NCBI GenBank assembly: GCA_022661535.1 | Contig: JAKULF010000005.1 | Coordinates: forward strand, 310,001 to 374,000 | Length of the DNA: 64,000 bases | DNA from: Eutypa lata | Taxonomy: Eukaryota > Ascomycota > Sordariomycetes > Xylariales > Diatrypaceae | Direction of reading: 5' to 3' | In this document: positions 13,392 to 26,184 of the stretch, piece by piece | Position numbering within the stretch: position 1 is the stretch's first letter | Layout of the letters: every line of letters starts with the position of its first letter | The notes under the pieces: model-generated | The model's database searches: none | What the model saw: only the letters and a program-made list of their open reading frames with translations | What the model was told of the DNA's origin: nothing | Program-made: the position numbers and the translations under genes

Positions 13392-14773
13392 TTACACACT
13401 CTGCGATGTGGCTACCTCTGTGCTCGGTTCACTATGATGGCTAGAGTGTGCTGTTGACGACGCCGCTCTACCAGTCGTCGAGGATATCCTCTGCTCAAAC
13501 GTACCATCCCTCCCCCCAACTGATGAGTTGGCTTTTGTCGTGCTTGCAGTTCTTAGTATAATTGTCGATTCTCCCGCACTCACACCCGGGTTCTTATGTT
13601 TGGGGTGTTCAGTGAGCACGATGGATTGTGCATGTGAGTGAGCTGCAGTTATACTGAACTGATCATGGCTATCGCAAGACCGAAGGAGGAGTGAGTGTGT
13701 CACATTGGAAGTGTATGTCCAGACTGGTCGCCAGGTGGGGGCCGAAGAGACGATAATAGCCAGACACGCTTCGGCGGGCGTGGCATATGCGGTGGGCAGA
13801 AATGAATAGGATGGGTCGGCTGGCGAGAAGTCGAAATAGTAAACGATACGGATGATGCTTATAATGAAAGTGCTGGGGGTGTTATCAGAGCAGTTCGATT
13901 AATTATTAGACTGGACTGGACAAGAATATACTCACAGCCCACCAACCGTGAAGATCATCGAAATGGCTATTTTCCTTCCAAGCGTGGTGTTCAATTTCCG
14001 AACGACCGGGATTGGCAGCACCAAAATGTAGAAATCAGTTACCACGTTTAGAATGGCGGTGGCCCAGGAGAACTTGGTATCGTCGATGCAAGTTGCAGGA
14101 ACACTGGCGTCGAAGAAGCCCCGCACTGGCTTGCACGAGAATATGGCCACCAGTGTGTTGGCAGTACACATGCATGATAAGAAAATGATCCCAGCCCAAC
14201 AAAGCATACGAACCCCGCCAGCGAAGAAGATCCGGAGGTAGAGTAGCAGAATGGAGATTTTGATGATGGGATAGCAGAGCAGATTGAGAATGTTGTAGGA
14301 ATAATTGAGCTACCCCTTTTCGTTAAAAAGCGAGCTAGGGTAGTGCCATTAGAACGCACCTTGTGGAACAATATCTTCTGCTCTGGAGTCAGGAACACCC
14401 AATGCTTACCAAGCCCAGCATCGAACGCTGTCTAAGGGTCAGCAAAACTGCATGTTCCATGTCTAGCGAGAGGTCTCACCATAGACCAGCAAAACAATGA
14501 ATGATCCCTCGGCCAAAACCTAGCAATCAGTGAGCCTCAATCAACGGCTATTGAACTCTACTTCTTCAATATGAATCATACCGAGCCTAAAAGGAAAGTC
14601 CAGTCATCCCACTCAATAGTCAACTGAGTGATCTTGCGCGAGAAGATACGCATAAACATGGATAGCGCCGCGATGAGAACAAGTACGATATAGAAGCCAC
14701 CAAGGTTGCGAGTCTCGTCCTCTTCTGGGTGAGCCTCTTGCTCCTCAATTGACTGTCGCGAAAGAAGGGCCAT
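13392..14773 (-). CDS. Fungal rhodopsin-domain integral membrane protein
   Basis: The model has five exons: 14773-14582, 14519-14480, 14427-14360, 14309-13936 and 13872-13392, giving 384 residues. Splicing restores the pattern of the fungal rhodopsin-like (SAT4/PTH11-related) family. Seen in order are a first membrane segment ending MRIFSRK, the TIEWDDWTFLLGSV motif, AFDAGLGKHW, the helix ending LLLYLRIFFAGGVR, and a CKPVRGFFDAS loop. Then come the LNVVTDFYILVLPIPVVRKL helix, the GRKIAISMIFTVGG helix, and IVSSAPTWRPVW. The C-terminal 100 residues are a Ser/Thr-rich, probably cytosolic tail. No N-terminal CFEM domain is present, so it is not a classic Pth11 receptor. Members sit in the plasma membrane and ligands are mostly unknown. 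Confidence 0.88.
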
Positions 14774-16460
14774 TATGGCATAGCAAGGGTGTGTCATCGA
14801 AAACTGTTATTGATATCACGATAATTACGATATCGCAAAGTCTTTTTGGCCTGAGCGGCCGAAGAGATACAATTCGAGCAAGAGGGAGAAGATAAGGCCA
14901 GCAATGTGGTCGCGAAAGAGGGGGTTGCACGTCAAAGCTGCGGGGTTTTCTTATATTTTTGAGCGAATATCCCAAGATCTTACAAGGCTGGGAGAAACTG
15001 ACTGCCGTCAATACCTGGCTTTCTTTTACCATTAAGAAGCCAAATCCAACGGAAGGATCTACACTGAATGTGCGAAGTATTGAGCGGCAGTAGCTTGTAG
15101 CCTTTGTTACAGCAGCAGTCTACATCAAACCGGTATAAAACGGCGTCGTACTGCCAAGAAATGAAACTATAATTATCACCACCGCTCCTGTAACTCTGAA
15201 TGGCTTATAGAGTAGTACTATGTATGCCATGGGTAAAAGAATGCCGATTGTGACCTTCTGGGTAACGCTTAGTAACCTTGCATCATTAATAATACCAGTT
15301 TTAAGTATATCTGTCTTACTAACTGGTAGCTAGCTGCAAGACTTGGATATTTCCTATATAAAATGTCAATCGCTATTTTCTCAATCGCAAACTGGCACTT
15401 CTTTTACTACTTAATTGAGATTTGTAAAAGTACCCACTGTGAGACCCCTTTGTGTTCGACTAATTCTTATCTTTTATGTTTTAATATGAGCTCTGAAATA
15501 CTCCAGGGAGCCACGAGTACCTGCGACTGGTTGCGGTCCTCTCTTCACAGCCTGATGGATGAAGATATGGACGGCATGATTATTTAATGGTAATCATGCA
15601 CTTTTTAGCCTCTCTGCGTTGCTGCTAGGTGGTAGCACGGAGTTACATCTATGCTCAAAAGATCCAACTCAGATGGCAATTCAGCCAATGATATTCTAAT
15701 ACCTTATCATTATACAAATGTGTGTACGGCATTATGTCATGTCTACACGTCACCTTGCTTGTGCTTTATTGAAGTATTGATAGGGTTACAGTATTTGAAT
15801 TCTGGGTGTCAAAGTCACCGTTCCAAGTCCATTGTGCAGAATTGGATTGGCCGGTATTAGATGTAACCGATTCTACACCGAATATGCAGATGGGCCGTCA
15901 GGACGCGCCGTAGGAATTGGCTGCATACAAGAAGCCATTATGCAGCAATACTGATGTATCACATAAATATAGAGGGGTACTCTAGGATTCCAGGACTCTT
16001 ACCAAGTCTCATCAGGTCGGACAAACCCACAAGGGTTGCGACGTGACAATCCCGACCAGTCTGGAGAGCCAGAGAGAGGCTCCTCGGGTGCCGCACCCGT
16101 CCCTTATCTGGCACCAATCGCTTAGCTGCCTCCAGGACTATACCACACTAATCAGCCTATGTTCTATGGTTCTCAGCCTGCTTACAGTTGCATTGTCTGA
16201 ACTGCCGACTTTCGTGGTTTTGCATGGTATTACCGAGTATTCCGCCAACAGGATGCGAGGATGACCTCCCACTAGCAACGCAGATCATTCTATTATATAC
16301 ATGTGTAGTTTGAGTTAATTACTACGATGTTTTTTTTTGGGTGTGTATATCTGATGCGCGTTTTACATGTGGTTGACAACAGTCTAGTAGACGAATGGTG
16401 ATCCGAGGCCCACCCCTGCCGCCTAGCCCCCCCTTTGAAATGGTCATAACAGCCTTGTGG
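14774..16460. other. Intergenic, no supported gene
   Basis: Several ORFs of 60-95 codons occur on both strands, but none has a recognisable motif or pairs with neighbours through splice sites. I see no repeat or RNA gene. Confidence 0.5.
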
Positions 16461-18367
16461 TTATAAGGCTTGCACCAAGCCATGCGAAGCCTTGATCAAG
16501 TCGGCCGCTCTCTCCGCAAAAGCGTAAACAGTAGACTGCAAGTTAGCAGTACTGATGAGCGGGATGGCACTTGAATCGACCACACGAAGCTTCTCCACCC
16601 CATACACTCTCAGCTGCGTATCGACAACGCCACCCTTATCCCGTGGTAGCATCGCACAACTTCCTCCCAAGTGCCACATAGAGATCGCGCTGGTCTGGAT
16701 ATACTCCTTTGCTTTGTCTAGGTCTGTGAGGTGGGAAGCAGGGTCACGGCGCTTAAGTGGCTGTTTGAGGATCTTGGCGAAAGCAGGCGAGGCGGCAATG
16801 GTTTCAATATATTGCATGTGACGCGCCAATCCCTCGACATCGACAGGATTGGACAGGTAATTGGGGTCGATAAGAGGAGACGTGGAAATATCGTTGGACT
16901 GGATATGAACACTACCTCGGGAGAGGGGCTGGGAAAGCATGCTGCCGAAAGAAACAAAGTTGCCCGGGACAGGGCCTTTAGGGGACGTCGAATTCGGCTT
17001 GACTGGAATGACTTGCTGTGCGAGGGCTGTCAGGTAGGCTCCTGAGGGTACCTTAGGGTTGAGTAATGTCTTCTCAGCGATGTCATAGTACGCCTGGGCG
17101 CGTACTTGATCGGGGTCTCGTGCGTGGCCAGAATTGTTGTCATGAGAAGGGCGGTTCTCACGGAGGAGTTTCTTTAAAAGCTCCTGGTCTTTTCCCGGCA
17201 GACAATCGATGAGTGATAAATATGCATATGTGTAGACCCCGACAGAACTCAGCATCCCCGTCCTATTTGTTGCATATTCCTCCATGGCCTTCCCAATGGC
17301 CTCAGGCTCTTGTCTTATAAGCGCATCGAGAGTTTCTAGGCCATCCTCGGCCTCGTAGCTTATGTAGCAAACGAGGTGGTCGTGGAGATTTTCACCAACC
17401 TGTCGCAAGTCCTTGACGAGTTTGATGCTATGCTTCTCGAGGAGTTCCGGATTTCCAATTCCGGACAACTCAAGGATCTTGGGAGATTGTAGGGCACCGG
17501 CGGCGATGATGATTTCTTTAGATGCAGATACCGTTTTCCTGTCACCCTTGTAGCTGTATTGGACCCCAGTAGCTCGCGGAGCATGGCCAGTTTCGAAGAG
17601 TACCTTTTCGACCACGGCATTCGCAAGAACATCGAGGTTCTCCCGATCCTTTATGGGTTTGTAATACGCCGAGGCGGCGTAACTTCGTTCTTTAGTCCCT
17701 GAGTTGATACTAGCCAGGGCACTGTAGGCTCCCACTGACGCATTGAGGAAAGGATCATTCGCCATGGACCTACCACTAGTCTTAAAGGCTTCTGCCCAAG
17801 CGTGGCGAATAGGGTGGGAGGGGTTGCCAGAAAAGGAGGCCTGGATTGGGCCTTTAGCGTCATCGTTTCTTGCAGACCAACCGTCGATGCCCAGGGCCTT
17901 TTCGATGGTCTTATCGACTGGCGGCGAGGTGTAAGACTTGGAGTAATAGCCCTGTAGGATGTCCCAGTTCCACCCTTCGTTTCCTAAGACCTCCCACGAG
18001 TCGATAAGATCCTCAGCAGGAGGGACGAAAACGTGGGCGTTGATGGCACTTGAACCGCCGATGGCCTTGCCTTGACTGACACGAATAGTCCTATTTCCAA
18101 GGTTTGACTTGAGTCTTCATTAGTGTAAGACTGCTAAGTACAAGAAAGGTGGCATACCTGAGGCGCCGTATGGAATCCCCAATCAGCCTCTGACCCGAGC
18201 ATCACTGGGAACAAACCCGGGGTGTTGACCCTTGGGTTTTCTGTATGGTCAGAACCCGCCTCCAGGACGAGGATGCGCTGGCTTGGGTCTTCAGAAAGAC
18301 GCGAGGCCACAACAAGACCGGCCGTGCCTCCTCCAACAATGACGAAGTCGTACGGTGTTGTAGACAT
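16461..18367 (-). CDS. GMC-family FAD oxidoreductase
   Basis: Two exons (18367-18158 and 18107-16461, 50-bp intron) give 618 residues, normal for the glucose-methanol-choline family. The N-terminus carries the FAD dinucleotide motif DFVIVGGGTAGLVVASRL, then the VLEAGSDH acidic end of the beta-alpha-beta unit. Splicing rebuilds the GMC signature QGKAIGGSSAINAHVFVPP. The second signature GALQSPKILELSGIG and the C-terminal active-site region WHLGGSCAM, with its catalytic His, are present. The final STANLQSTVYAFAERAADLI carries Asn where some members have a second His. It probably oxidises an alcohol; the substrate (aryl, choline-like or secondary metabolite) cannot be told. No signal peptide is visible, so it is likely cytosolic or peroxisomal. 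Confidence 0.92.
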
Positions 18368-19186
18368 TGCACTATGTATTCTAGATGAGCTTTTAGGTTT
18401 CGTAGAATAAAAGATAAGTATGAAAGAATGGAAACTGTGCGAGCCTGTCAAAGACTTTCAATTAAGCAAAAGATGTAACAATACGAATGTGTTGGTTGGT
18501 TGGTGGGGTGTGATGAGATCTAATGCGACAGTACGGCACAGCACTGGAGACTCCTGAATAGGAGTAGGTGTGGGTGCGTGATGGGTTTCCTCATGTTTAA
18601 TCCTTATATTCAAATAAGTTGTAATCCCTGAAGCGCCATAACCATTCACCTGATCTGGACAGAGTTTTGCTTACGTTGGTCCATAATGGTGGTCCCTTGT
18701 GGCGCCGTCCAGATTATCGTGATATCATTCATCACAAGTTCCCGAGCCATAGTTTGACGTAGGCTTCACTTTGGTCAAAACACATTCAAAATGATTGAAA
18801 GTGAGCATACTACAGCCTATCTCGTCATAGCAACTGCGAGCTTTTTAACCAATGCTTTTTCTATAGCATTACCAACCATATACTATTCAGTTTACAAATT
18901 ACCATCACTAGCCACACACCTCCCGTATGAAGGAGAAGTATCTACACCTATGCCGAAGTCACCCAACGGAAATCATGAAAGAGAAGGACGCATATATCTT
19001 CCAAGTGACGCTGATCTATTCTTGCTATACGAGCTATGAGCCTAAGGCAAGTAAGTGACCGGAATGTGATATCCTTCAAAGTAGTGATACCAACCGCTAC
19101 ATAACCCAACTTTAAACTTCAACCTCCCGCTTCAAGTCAGTGCAATCAATGTCGCGAGGCGGCTTCCACTTCCATTTCTTTCTTAT
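18368..19186. other. Intergenic, no supported gene
   Basis: This is the 5' side of the GMC gene. An 82-codon plus-strand ORF near 18791 has a hydrophobic start but no recognisable family and low-complexity codon use. Nothing else is supported. Confidence 0.5.
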
Positions 19187-19837
19187 TCAGTCATTGAATG
19201 TGGAAGCAAGCTTCAAGTCCACAACCGAGAACTGTTCTCCATCAAAGTATATGCACCAAACATAATATTTCCCAACCCAAAGGATAACTCCTCGCTGGGT
19301 CGGCTCCACCGCCGCGTACATTCTGAATACCGCCACGGCATTATTCATCTGCCGCGCCTGACGAACGGCATACCTTTTCCCCTTCAGAACCTTCTTGTGG
19401 CTCGACCAAAGGAGGTATAGGACAAACTTCTTTTTAATAGAGTCGGGGGCTTCGGGGTTGCTCGTTGGATCGTCCACCGCAAATGCCATGTCATTGACGT
19501 CGGACGGCAAGTAGTCCAATTTCCTGTTCTCGTGTACCTTTCCCGTGATGTCGCATCGCGTAGACGGGGGATACCCGAAGTGGCTTACTAACACATGGTG
19601 TCCTACTGTCCAGTACAGTCTTTGGGTGAACCTGAAATCGTTGCATGCTTCCCGAATTACATTAAAAATACTCCCTATGTTCTGCGGCGAAAGCAGGGCG
19701 CGTAGCTCGACCTGGCGCAGTGGTAAGGGTATAAGGCTCATATCAGGACGATCGCGGATATCGGGTGCTACGCGTCTCTCGAATCGCAATCTGTTCCGAA
19801 CCCAGGCGCCACAGGCTTGTAAAGTCGCTCTTATCAT
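19187..19837 (-). CDS. Hypothetical protein, no recognised domain
   Basis: A 216-codon uninterrupted ORF. The protein is basic and mixed in composition, with segments such as LDYLPSDVNDMAFAVDDP and a C-terminal YYVWCIYFDGEQFSVVDLK that look like a folded domain. There is no signal peptide, membrane helix or catalytic motif I can name. It stands alone between the GMC gene and a long intergenic stretch. The length of the frame and ordinary residue mix argue for a real gene, but the start could lie elsewhere and an upstream exon is possible. Confidence 0.45.
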   Translation of the reverse strand: MIRATLQACGAWVRNRLRFERRVAPDIRDRPDMSLIPLPLRQVELRALLSPQNIGSIFNVIREACNDFRFTQRLYWTVGHHVLVSHFGYPPSTRCDITGKVHENRKLDYLPSDVNDMAFAVDDPTSNPEAPDSIKKKFVLYLLWSSHKKVLKGKRYAVRQARQMNNAVAVFRMYAAVEPTQRGVILWVGKYYVWCIYFDGEQFSVVDLKLASTFND

Positions 19838-22800
19838 TCTGAAACTGTACAGCGGAATGGCCGAGGTGAATTATGTCAGGTACCCGAATCTACTGTAACT
19901 GGGGTTAATATACGAGTAAGGGCTTATAGTGTCTCTACCTACCTCCCAGCTACTTTTGGACGCGATTAAACCTTGAAACGAATGCTGGTGGTCTGAGTTG
20001 CTTGAAGGTGCCGATGCTAGCTTGACGATAGAGAAATATTTAGAACTTTAATGATGGATGGTGGTGATTGGTATCAAACGCATAAAGGAGCCCCAATTGA
20101 TGAGAGAGTGTGATGATGTTGACAACAAATGTTGAAGAATAATGATGGTGGAATTCTCAATCGCCTACTCGCGAACGCTCTGTATGTTTACATACATACA
20201 TGTCCATAAGACAGTACATAATGTAAACATATAACCGGTCGACACTGCCGACTCAGTGATCGGAGCCAAAGGACGCAGGCGCCGACGGCATTAGGAGCGT
20301 ACCATGCCGTAATACTGATGAACAGTACCGTTAACTTTTGTCCGGAGGGCTATGAGGGTGAGATCATTGTGTTATGTGACTTCCGATTCTTCAAGAATAT
20401 GTAATAGGAATGTGACAGGATGTAACTCTGTCTAAAAATTAACAGTGGCCACTGGAATACAGAGGTTAACATGACCATGACTTCATGGAGTTGTAACTGG
20501 AAGAGTGAATGCTTGGGTGGAAGGGGCTAATTGGTGATTCCGGATCGTGTAAACAAGAGAGATGTGTCGGTTTCTGCGTGGTCGATGGAGTTAAACGTTG
20601 TTAGTAAAGACTTTCACAACGTTAAGTAGACGGGGGAAATAAGAATGACCCTCTGAGCTGACGCAGAACTGTGACAATTATGGAAAGTGGTTTCGATCGC
20701 ACTATTTGGGTTTGAAACCTTTTCTCAAAGCAGGCCCTGTCTCTGAATAGGGGTATGCATGTCGGTTGCTCACCCATATCCGGATCTTTAGATCGTAGTT
20801 GGCTTGATAACGATCTTGACTGGTTGCTGAGTCAATGCTATGCTGCTAGGGTGCTGACGTTGGAACCAGTTTATCAATGAGGCATATCTTAATGGTCATT
20901 ATGACCTACACTCATACTAGCGGATATGCACATGCCTAGTACGATGGCGGTAAGGGGTCCTCAAGAGGTAATGTCCTCCAGGTCACTTCGAGCTTGGCGG
21001 GCTCGGCGGACCTTATGTGAAGGATCCCAATAAGCATGTAGACCACTAGATATTCTTCTTGACCCATGTTGGCCCTAGTGATATCATGCATAAGACCCAA
21101 GGCATTTTGGGAGGCGAGATATGAGGCTAGGCCCCAAGCGCCACTAAGATGCCGGATGATAGTCTGAACGGCCGTTATCAAGTATCGAGTCTGTTGTCTA
21201 GGGCGCCATAACATGTACATAGGTGACAGCCATCTTCACCAAAGCCCTGAAGCCGAAGAGCAGTGTATCAAGAGAACATACCTACCCATGTCTCAGAGAA
21301 TGATTCTTCAGTCGATTATTGGCACCTTCAAGTAGATATGCGAGGCTAATACTACACCTTGGGAAGTCTTGATCGCCGTCCTGGCAGCCGTGATACCCGA
21401 AAAGTCAGCTTAGTCACTGGCTATGCATACCGCTGATGTGAACGGGGATTCATTTTGAGGGATGAGAACTCGCTTAAGAGTAGCTCGGAAGGCCCGTCTT
21501 GATCCCGAACTCCGCTCAAATATGATGGAGCATGGACATATTAGAGCCCGTAAGCAAGCCTAGATCTGTATGTAGAGTAACATGAGGCGAAGGAAGGTCT
21601 TGAACGGAATAGGAGAATCTTACCTGCATCGTGATATTACTCCATGATGTTGGATGAAGTCTGCCTCCCAATATTCGACGTTTAACTTGCATGATGTCTG
21701 GGATGCGGGAGGCAAGGGGGTCTCAACCAAGTTGAGAGATATGCTGGACATTTGTGACGATCATGTAAGGTTAACTCACCTAAATACACATTAAGCCTCA
21801 TTGAACTGATTTTTTTTTTCAACGTGGGAAACCAAATGTTGACTTACCAGCTGAAGGGGCCCGCATATGCACCATCACCTATACTGCCGCCCTGTAGATG
21901 GATCCGACCCTTGAGGCAGCTTACAGCTTTGAAATTCAATGACAGGGATATTGCAGAAGTACTTGTGGCAATTCATTTCCTTTCGTGCTGATAATAGTGT
22001 CTATTGTAGCCTGCGTTGGTGTTGGATGATATGTTCAAATGGCATAGGCATATGTTCTTATAGCCGGAGTTCTGTGCCTGGACCTGATTACACATTTGGA
22101 CCATCTCTACAAAACTTGTATAGTCTCGTTATAATTATTACCCGTATACATTCCCTCTCTAAATGTTATGCGAAGACCTATCATGTCTATGATCATGATG
22201 ATTCAGACAGACAACCCAGATACACGCAAAGAAGCGCCATGTATGACAGACAGCCTTTCATATGAAAAAATTGGGTAACATCAATTAGGTCAGCAGTTAC
22301 AAAAGCATTTGAGATCATTATTCACGATCGCGCAAGTCCGTAAATCCGGTATGTTACCTTTGCAGACCCCCATTAGGCAACGAGAGAGCCAATCAGAAAC
22401 TTCGGGGTTCATGCACCGATGGAGTCGTTAGTCAGCGATACACCTGTATAACCTGTATAATATGCAAGCCACAAAACCTTTTGCCAGGAAGTTCGTGATG
22501 ACGCTTCACTTCTCAGCAATTAGTGGTCGGTTCATAGTTTGGCCGGTGAACATCCTTCTTTCGTAGTCATGAAGATTTCTAATGATTTTTATTTTTTTAT
22601 TTTTTGAAAAGGTTGCTTGGCTATGGAGTGTAATTTCCGCTTTGCCGCTCTGAGATAAGTTTAGAGATTTTCAGGAAGTAAGCTGCTGGGTTGAGCACTT
22701 GAGGTTAGGTAGATAATGAAATGCGAGTAACATGCAGAGTTGAGGAAATGATTATAAAAAGATGACGTTTGTCCGCAAGAAATAGCACAACCCAGTTTCC

Positions 22801-22883
22801 AACGAACAACTCTCATCTACTACCCTCATTCTCGCTTACATCAAACTTGTTACCCACACAAGCATTAATTGCTACTTTTGAAG
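19838..22883. other. Long intergenic stretch, possibly with a decayed gene
   Basis: About 3 kb without a convincing gene. On the minus strand, 21220-20936 keeps a protein-like frame (for example YLITAVQTIIRHLSGAWG and GLMHDITRANMGQEEYLVV). Further upstream on that strand, near 21690-21620, an exon-like piece ends in a CAG/GTAAGA donor. I could not join these into one frame, so the piece may be a pseudogene or an unrecognised exon. Confidence 0.35.
22753..22760 (+). promoter_or_regulatory. Candidate TATA box of the isochorismatase-like gene
   Basis: TATAAAAA lies about 124 bp before the start codon at 22884. Position and match are reasonable for an RNA polymerase II core promoter, but the transcription start is not known. 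Confidence 0.4.
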
Positions 22884-23843
22884 ATGAAGTTTCACGCTGC
22901 ACCTCTGTTGTTACTCGCCAGCACGGCCGCCTCCAGCTATACCTATGACAGGCTTAACAAGAACGATACAGTAAGACACCAAACCAGGCATCTCAAGTAG
23001 ATAGATGACCCATTAACCATAATCAAGTTACTCCTGATTCTCGACATGCAAGTAGGCCTTTACAGCCTGGGTCGTGATTACGATGCCATCGTGTACCGCA
23101 ACGCCATGTACGCTCAAGCTGAGCTAGGGAGAGTGTTCGATCTGCCCGTCGTGATGACCACCTCATCTGAGACAGGTATGTGAAAAATATCGAGGTACTA
23201 GCTGCAGCCGACTCGAACCTCTGCTAAAAAGAAGCTTTTGATCATACATAGGACCCAACGGACCTCTGCCGGACGAATTTCTCGAGTGGTATCCCGATGC
23301 GCCGCTGATCAAGCGTCTTGGCGAGGTCGACGCGTGGGACAACCCGGACTTCAGGGAGGCCGTCATCGCGGCCAACAAGTCGCAGATCATCATCGGCGGC
23401 ATCGTGACCGACGTCTGTAAGTATAATAGTAGTCATCTTCACCATTTCTTAATAGCAACATACCATCTACTCTTACCATGGTAACGCTCTAAATCACTGC
23501 TGATGATGATGGCTCGGCCCTCTCTCTTCTAGGCACGACGTTCCTCGCACTGTCGCTCCGCGAGGCCGGCTACAGCGTGTTCGCCAACCAGGAAGCGTCG
23601 GCCACCACGACGGCGGAGATCCGCAACGAGGCCAACAACCGCATGCGAGACGCCGGCGTGCAGATCCTCTCGTACTTCGCCATCGTGAGCGAGCTGATGC
23701 GCGACTGGCGGAACACCCCGGGTGCTTTGCAGATCTTCCCGCTACTCGACAAGTACTACCCGGCTTACGGCATGGTCGCTAGGGGCCATAGGGCTGCCGT
23801 GCACAATGGGACGGTTCTTCCTGGGGAGGATGTGTTGCCTTAG
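22884..23843 (+). CDS. Secreted isochorismatase-like hydrolase (YcaC type)
   Basis: Four exons (22884-22970, 23028-23175, 23252-23416, 23533-23843) give 236 residues. The N-terminus is a signal peptide (MKFHAAPLLLLASTAASS). It is followed by YDRLNKNDT, then the nucleophile-side strand LLLILDMQVGLYSLGRDY with the conserved Asp. Next come TTSSETGPNGPLPDEF, the INAWDN-like VDAWDNPDF motif, and IIIGGIVTDVCTTFLALSL with the catalytic Cys, created across the third intron. The SELMRDWRN end is typical of the YcaC branch. Family members hydrolyse amide or vinyl-ether bonds; the substrate of secreted fungal forms is not established. The 3' UTR region is strikingly G-rich. Confidence 0.9.
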
Positions 23844-24533
23844 TTAGGTGGGTGTTTGTCGGGGAGGGGGGGGGGTTGGTTGGTTGGAGGTTACGACGGA
23901 ATGGGCCTCGGGCAGAGTGAAGTGGTTTTGATGGGGATTGGATATCATTCTCTTCGTTCTTTTCGGGGGTGTTTTAAGACTTAGTTTGATGGATTATTCT
24001 AAATACAAAGGAGTAGAGAGAGTGGACAAAGGGGGGGGGGGGGAGGGGGTACGAAAAGCTCAATAGAGCAGAGATGAAGACCATGAGAATTTATCTATAA
24101 CTACCGTAGGGTCAATTATCTTGTCTCTTGAATATAGCTTGTATTCCTCAAATCATGTTGTGGAACGGTGCTTCAACGATCTACTACGTAGAGATCGGTA
24201 GATATCGCCTCTATTGAGTATAGATATGCACATTACCCCCACCCCCACACTGCTGCAGTATTCCACGGGATCCAGACGATCTCGAATATACTCAACTTGT
24301 TTCAGCCACCGCCCCCACTATGCCGTCATAGGTCCCTCCTATCTTTAGACAGAGCTTTCAATATACAAAAATAAGATCTTCAATTGCATATTGCAGTGTG
24401 ATGTTTTTCACAACTGCTAATCAATTGCACCCCTATCATATAGTTGCTCCTTCTTCACCCTTTAGAACAAACTGTTTACCCCTTATTACATGCTACCCTA
24501 TCGATATTCGACTTTGCATGGCATACCAGCAAC
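23844..24533. other. Intergenic with long G tracts
   Basis: No gene. Two G-rich blocks stand out: 23861-23890 (G tracts followed by GGTTGG repeats) and 24031-24049 (an uninterrupted run of 13 G, then A and 5 G). C-rich CCCCCACCCCC occurs near 24235. These could form G-quadruplexes on the plus strand. Confidence 0.6.
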
Positions 24534-26184
24534 ATGGCGGGCAAATGGTATTCGCTCCGACGGAGCAAGAAAGCACAGGTGGTGCTCTTCTCATCCACCG
24601 CAATTGCGCTGTACGGATACGATCAGGGCATGATGTCGATGATTAACACGAACTACGCGTACTTGTCGACTATGGGAATCACGGGGGATAGCCCCATCGT
24701 CGGTGTTATCGTCTCTATCTACTATCTGGGCTGCGCCGTCGGGGCCGTCATTTTCTCTAAGATAGCCGATGTGTGGGGGAGGAAGAAGTCCATCTTCCTG
24801 TGCCTTGCAACCGCGAGCCTGGGCAATGCGATCATGTTCATCGCGGGGCTTGGGGGCATTGGCGGGGCGTTGGAGACCATGTTCCTCGGTCGCGTGATCA
24901 TGGGGCTCGGAGTGGGAGGGATCGACAGCGTCATTCCAATCTACAGCTCGGAACTGGCAAGCGACGGAGCTAGGGGAAAGGCGCTCGCCCAGGAATTTCA
25001 AATGAACATTTTCGGCCTGAATATGGCCTTCGGGATCAATCTCGGGGTGACGAGGGCGCTCGGCAAATGGAGCGAGTGGGCTTGGAGGATACCAATCATT
25101 GCCATGCAGGTGTATCCCCTTGCACTTCTCGCTGTGACTGAGACCCTGCCGGAGAGTCCTAAATGGTTCATCTACAACGAGAGGAATGAAGAGGCAAAGG
25201 CCGCCCTGCTGGACATCTACAGCGACGAGGACGGCGAAGGGCAAAGGAAGTTTGATGAACTGAGAGAAAGACACGATAAAGAGGTAAATGAACCTGTGAG
25301 CTACTGGGATATGTTCACCCCGGGTCACGCACAATTTCATCCCACAATCATCACCATAATGGTGCAGATCAATCAAGCTCTGACAGGATATGGTGCTGTT
25401 TCGGTATACGGGTAAGTTGCTTCTGTTTTGATCTTGTTCCCACGCCGTTCAAAAGAATCATTAGTGGTAATCTTATCTTCTTAGCCCCCAAATATTCCAG
25501 CTCCTCGGTTTCAATATCGAGGTATCTGAAAATCTCACAATGGCTAACTACATATCGTACTTCGCCTTGATGACCGTTGCATGGCTCCTGATTGATGCTA
25601 TGGGCCGTCGGAGACTCCTGCTTGGTGGTTCAGTTGTCTTAACGATCGGCTTCCTATTACTTGCGTTATTTGGTGGACTGGCATTAAACTCCGAGAAGCT
25701 TCAGATTGACCAGACCGGTATCGCAGTCCCAGGCATAGTCTCTCTCTTCGTCGCTACGGGCGCATTCGGCATTGGCTGGCTGGCAACCGTCTGGTTAATA
25801 CCAACGGAGATATACCCAACGACGGCGCGCGCCCAAGCCGCTGCGATAAGCGTCATCATATGGGGCCTGGCTAACTTTGCGATCACGTTGCTCACGCCGA
25901 TCATGTTTAACAACCTGAAATACTTCCTATACCTGGTCTTCGCAGGGACGAATGCTTTTGCAGGTTTATGGACCTATTTTTACCTACCGGAAAGCGGGAA
26001 TCGGAGCTTTGATGAAAATGTCGAGTTCTTCGAGGAGGCTGCCCGAGAGGGCACCTGGAGGGTGAGCAAGGTCAATGAGAAGAAGTGGATGAACATGCCT
26101 TACAATGATACGCTATTAGACGGCAGTAGAGAGGCGCGTGAGAGGGAACCTCTTTTGAGCCGAATTGAGGACCAGCTGCATTGA
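24534..26184 (+). CDS. MFS sugar porter (hexose transporter family)
   Basis: Two exons (24534-25411 and 25485-26184) give 525 residues. The start MAGKWYSLRR was chosen because upstream residues do not resemble the family. Sugar-porter signatures appear in order: LYGYDQGMMS in helix 1, ADVWGRKKS in the 2-3 loop, GRVIMGLGVGGIDSVIPIY before EL, and PESPKWFI closing the first half. After the central loop come DAMGRRRLLL in the 8-9 loop, PTEIYPTTARAQA and the terminal LPESGNRSFDE. Twelve membrane helices are expected, with the protein in the plasma membrane importing a hexose or related sugar by proton symport. The 3' end encodes a short acidic/basic cytosolic tail. The exact sugar is unknown. Confidence 0.92.

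Noticed and set aside
15363..16264. Three short plus-strand ORFs of 69-74 codons
   Set aside because: No family resemblance; such lengths occur by chance in AT-leaning intergenic DNA.
18791..19039. 82-codon ORF with hydrophobic start
   Set aside because: No cleavage-site pattern, no homologous motif and no supporting context.
24591..25376. 261-codon minus-strand ORF
   Set aside because: It is the antisense shadow of the sugar transporter, which has all family motifs.
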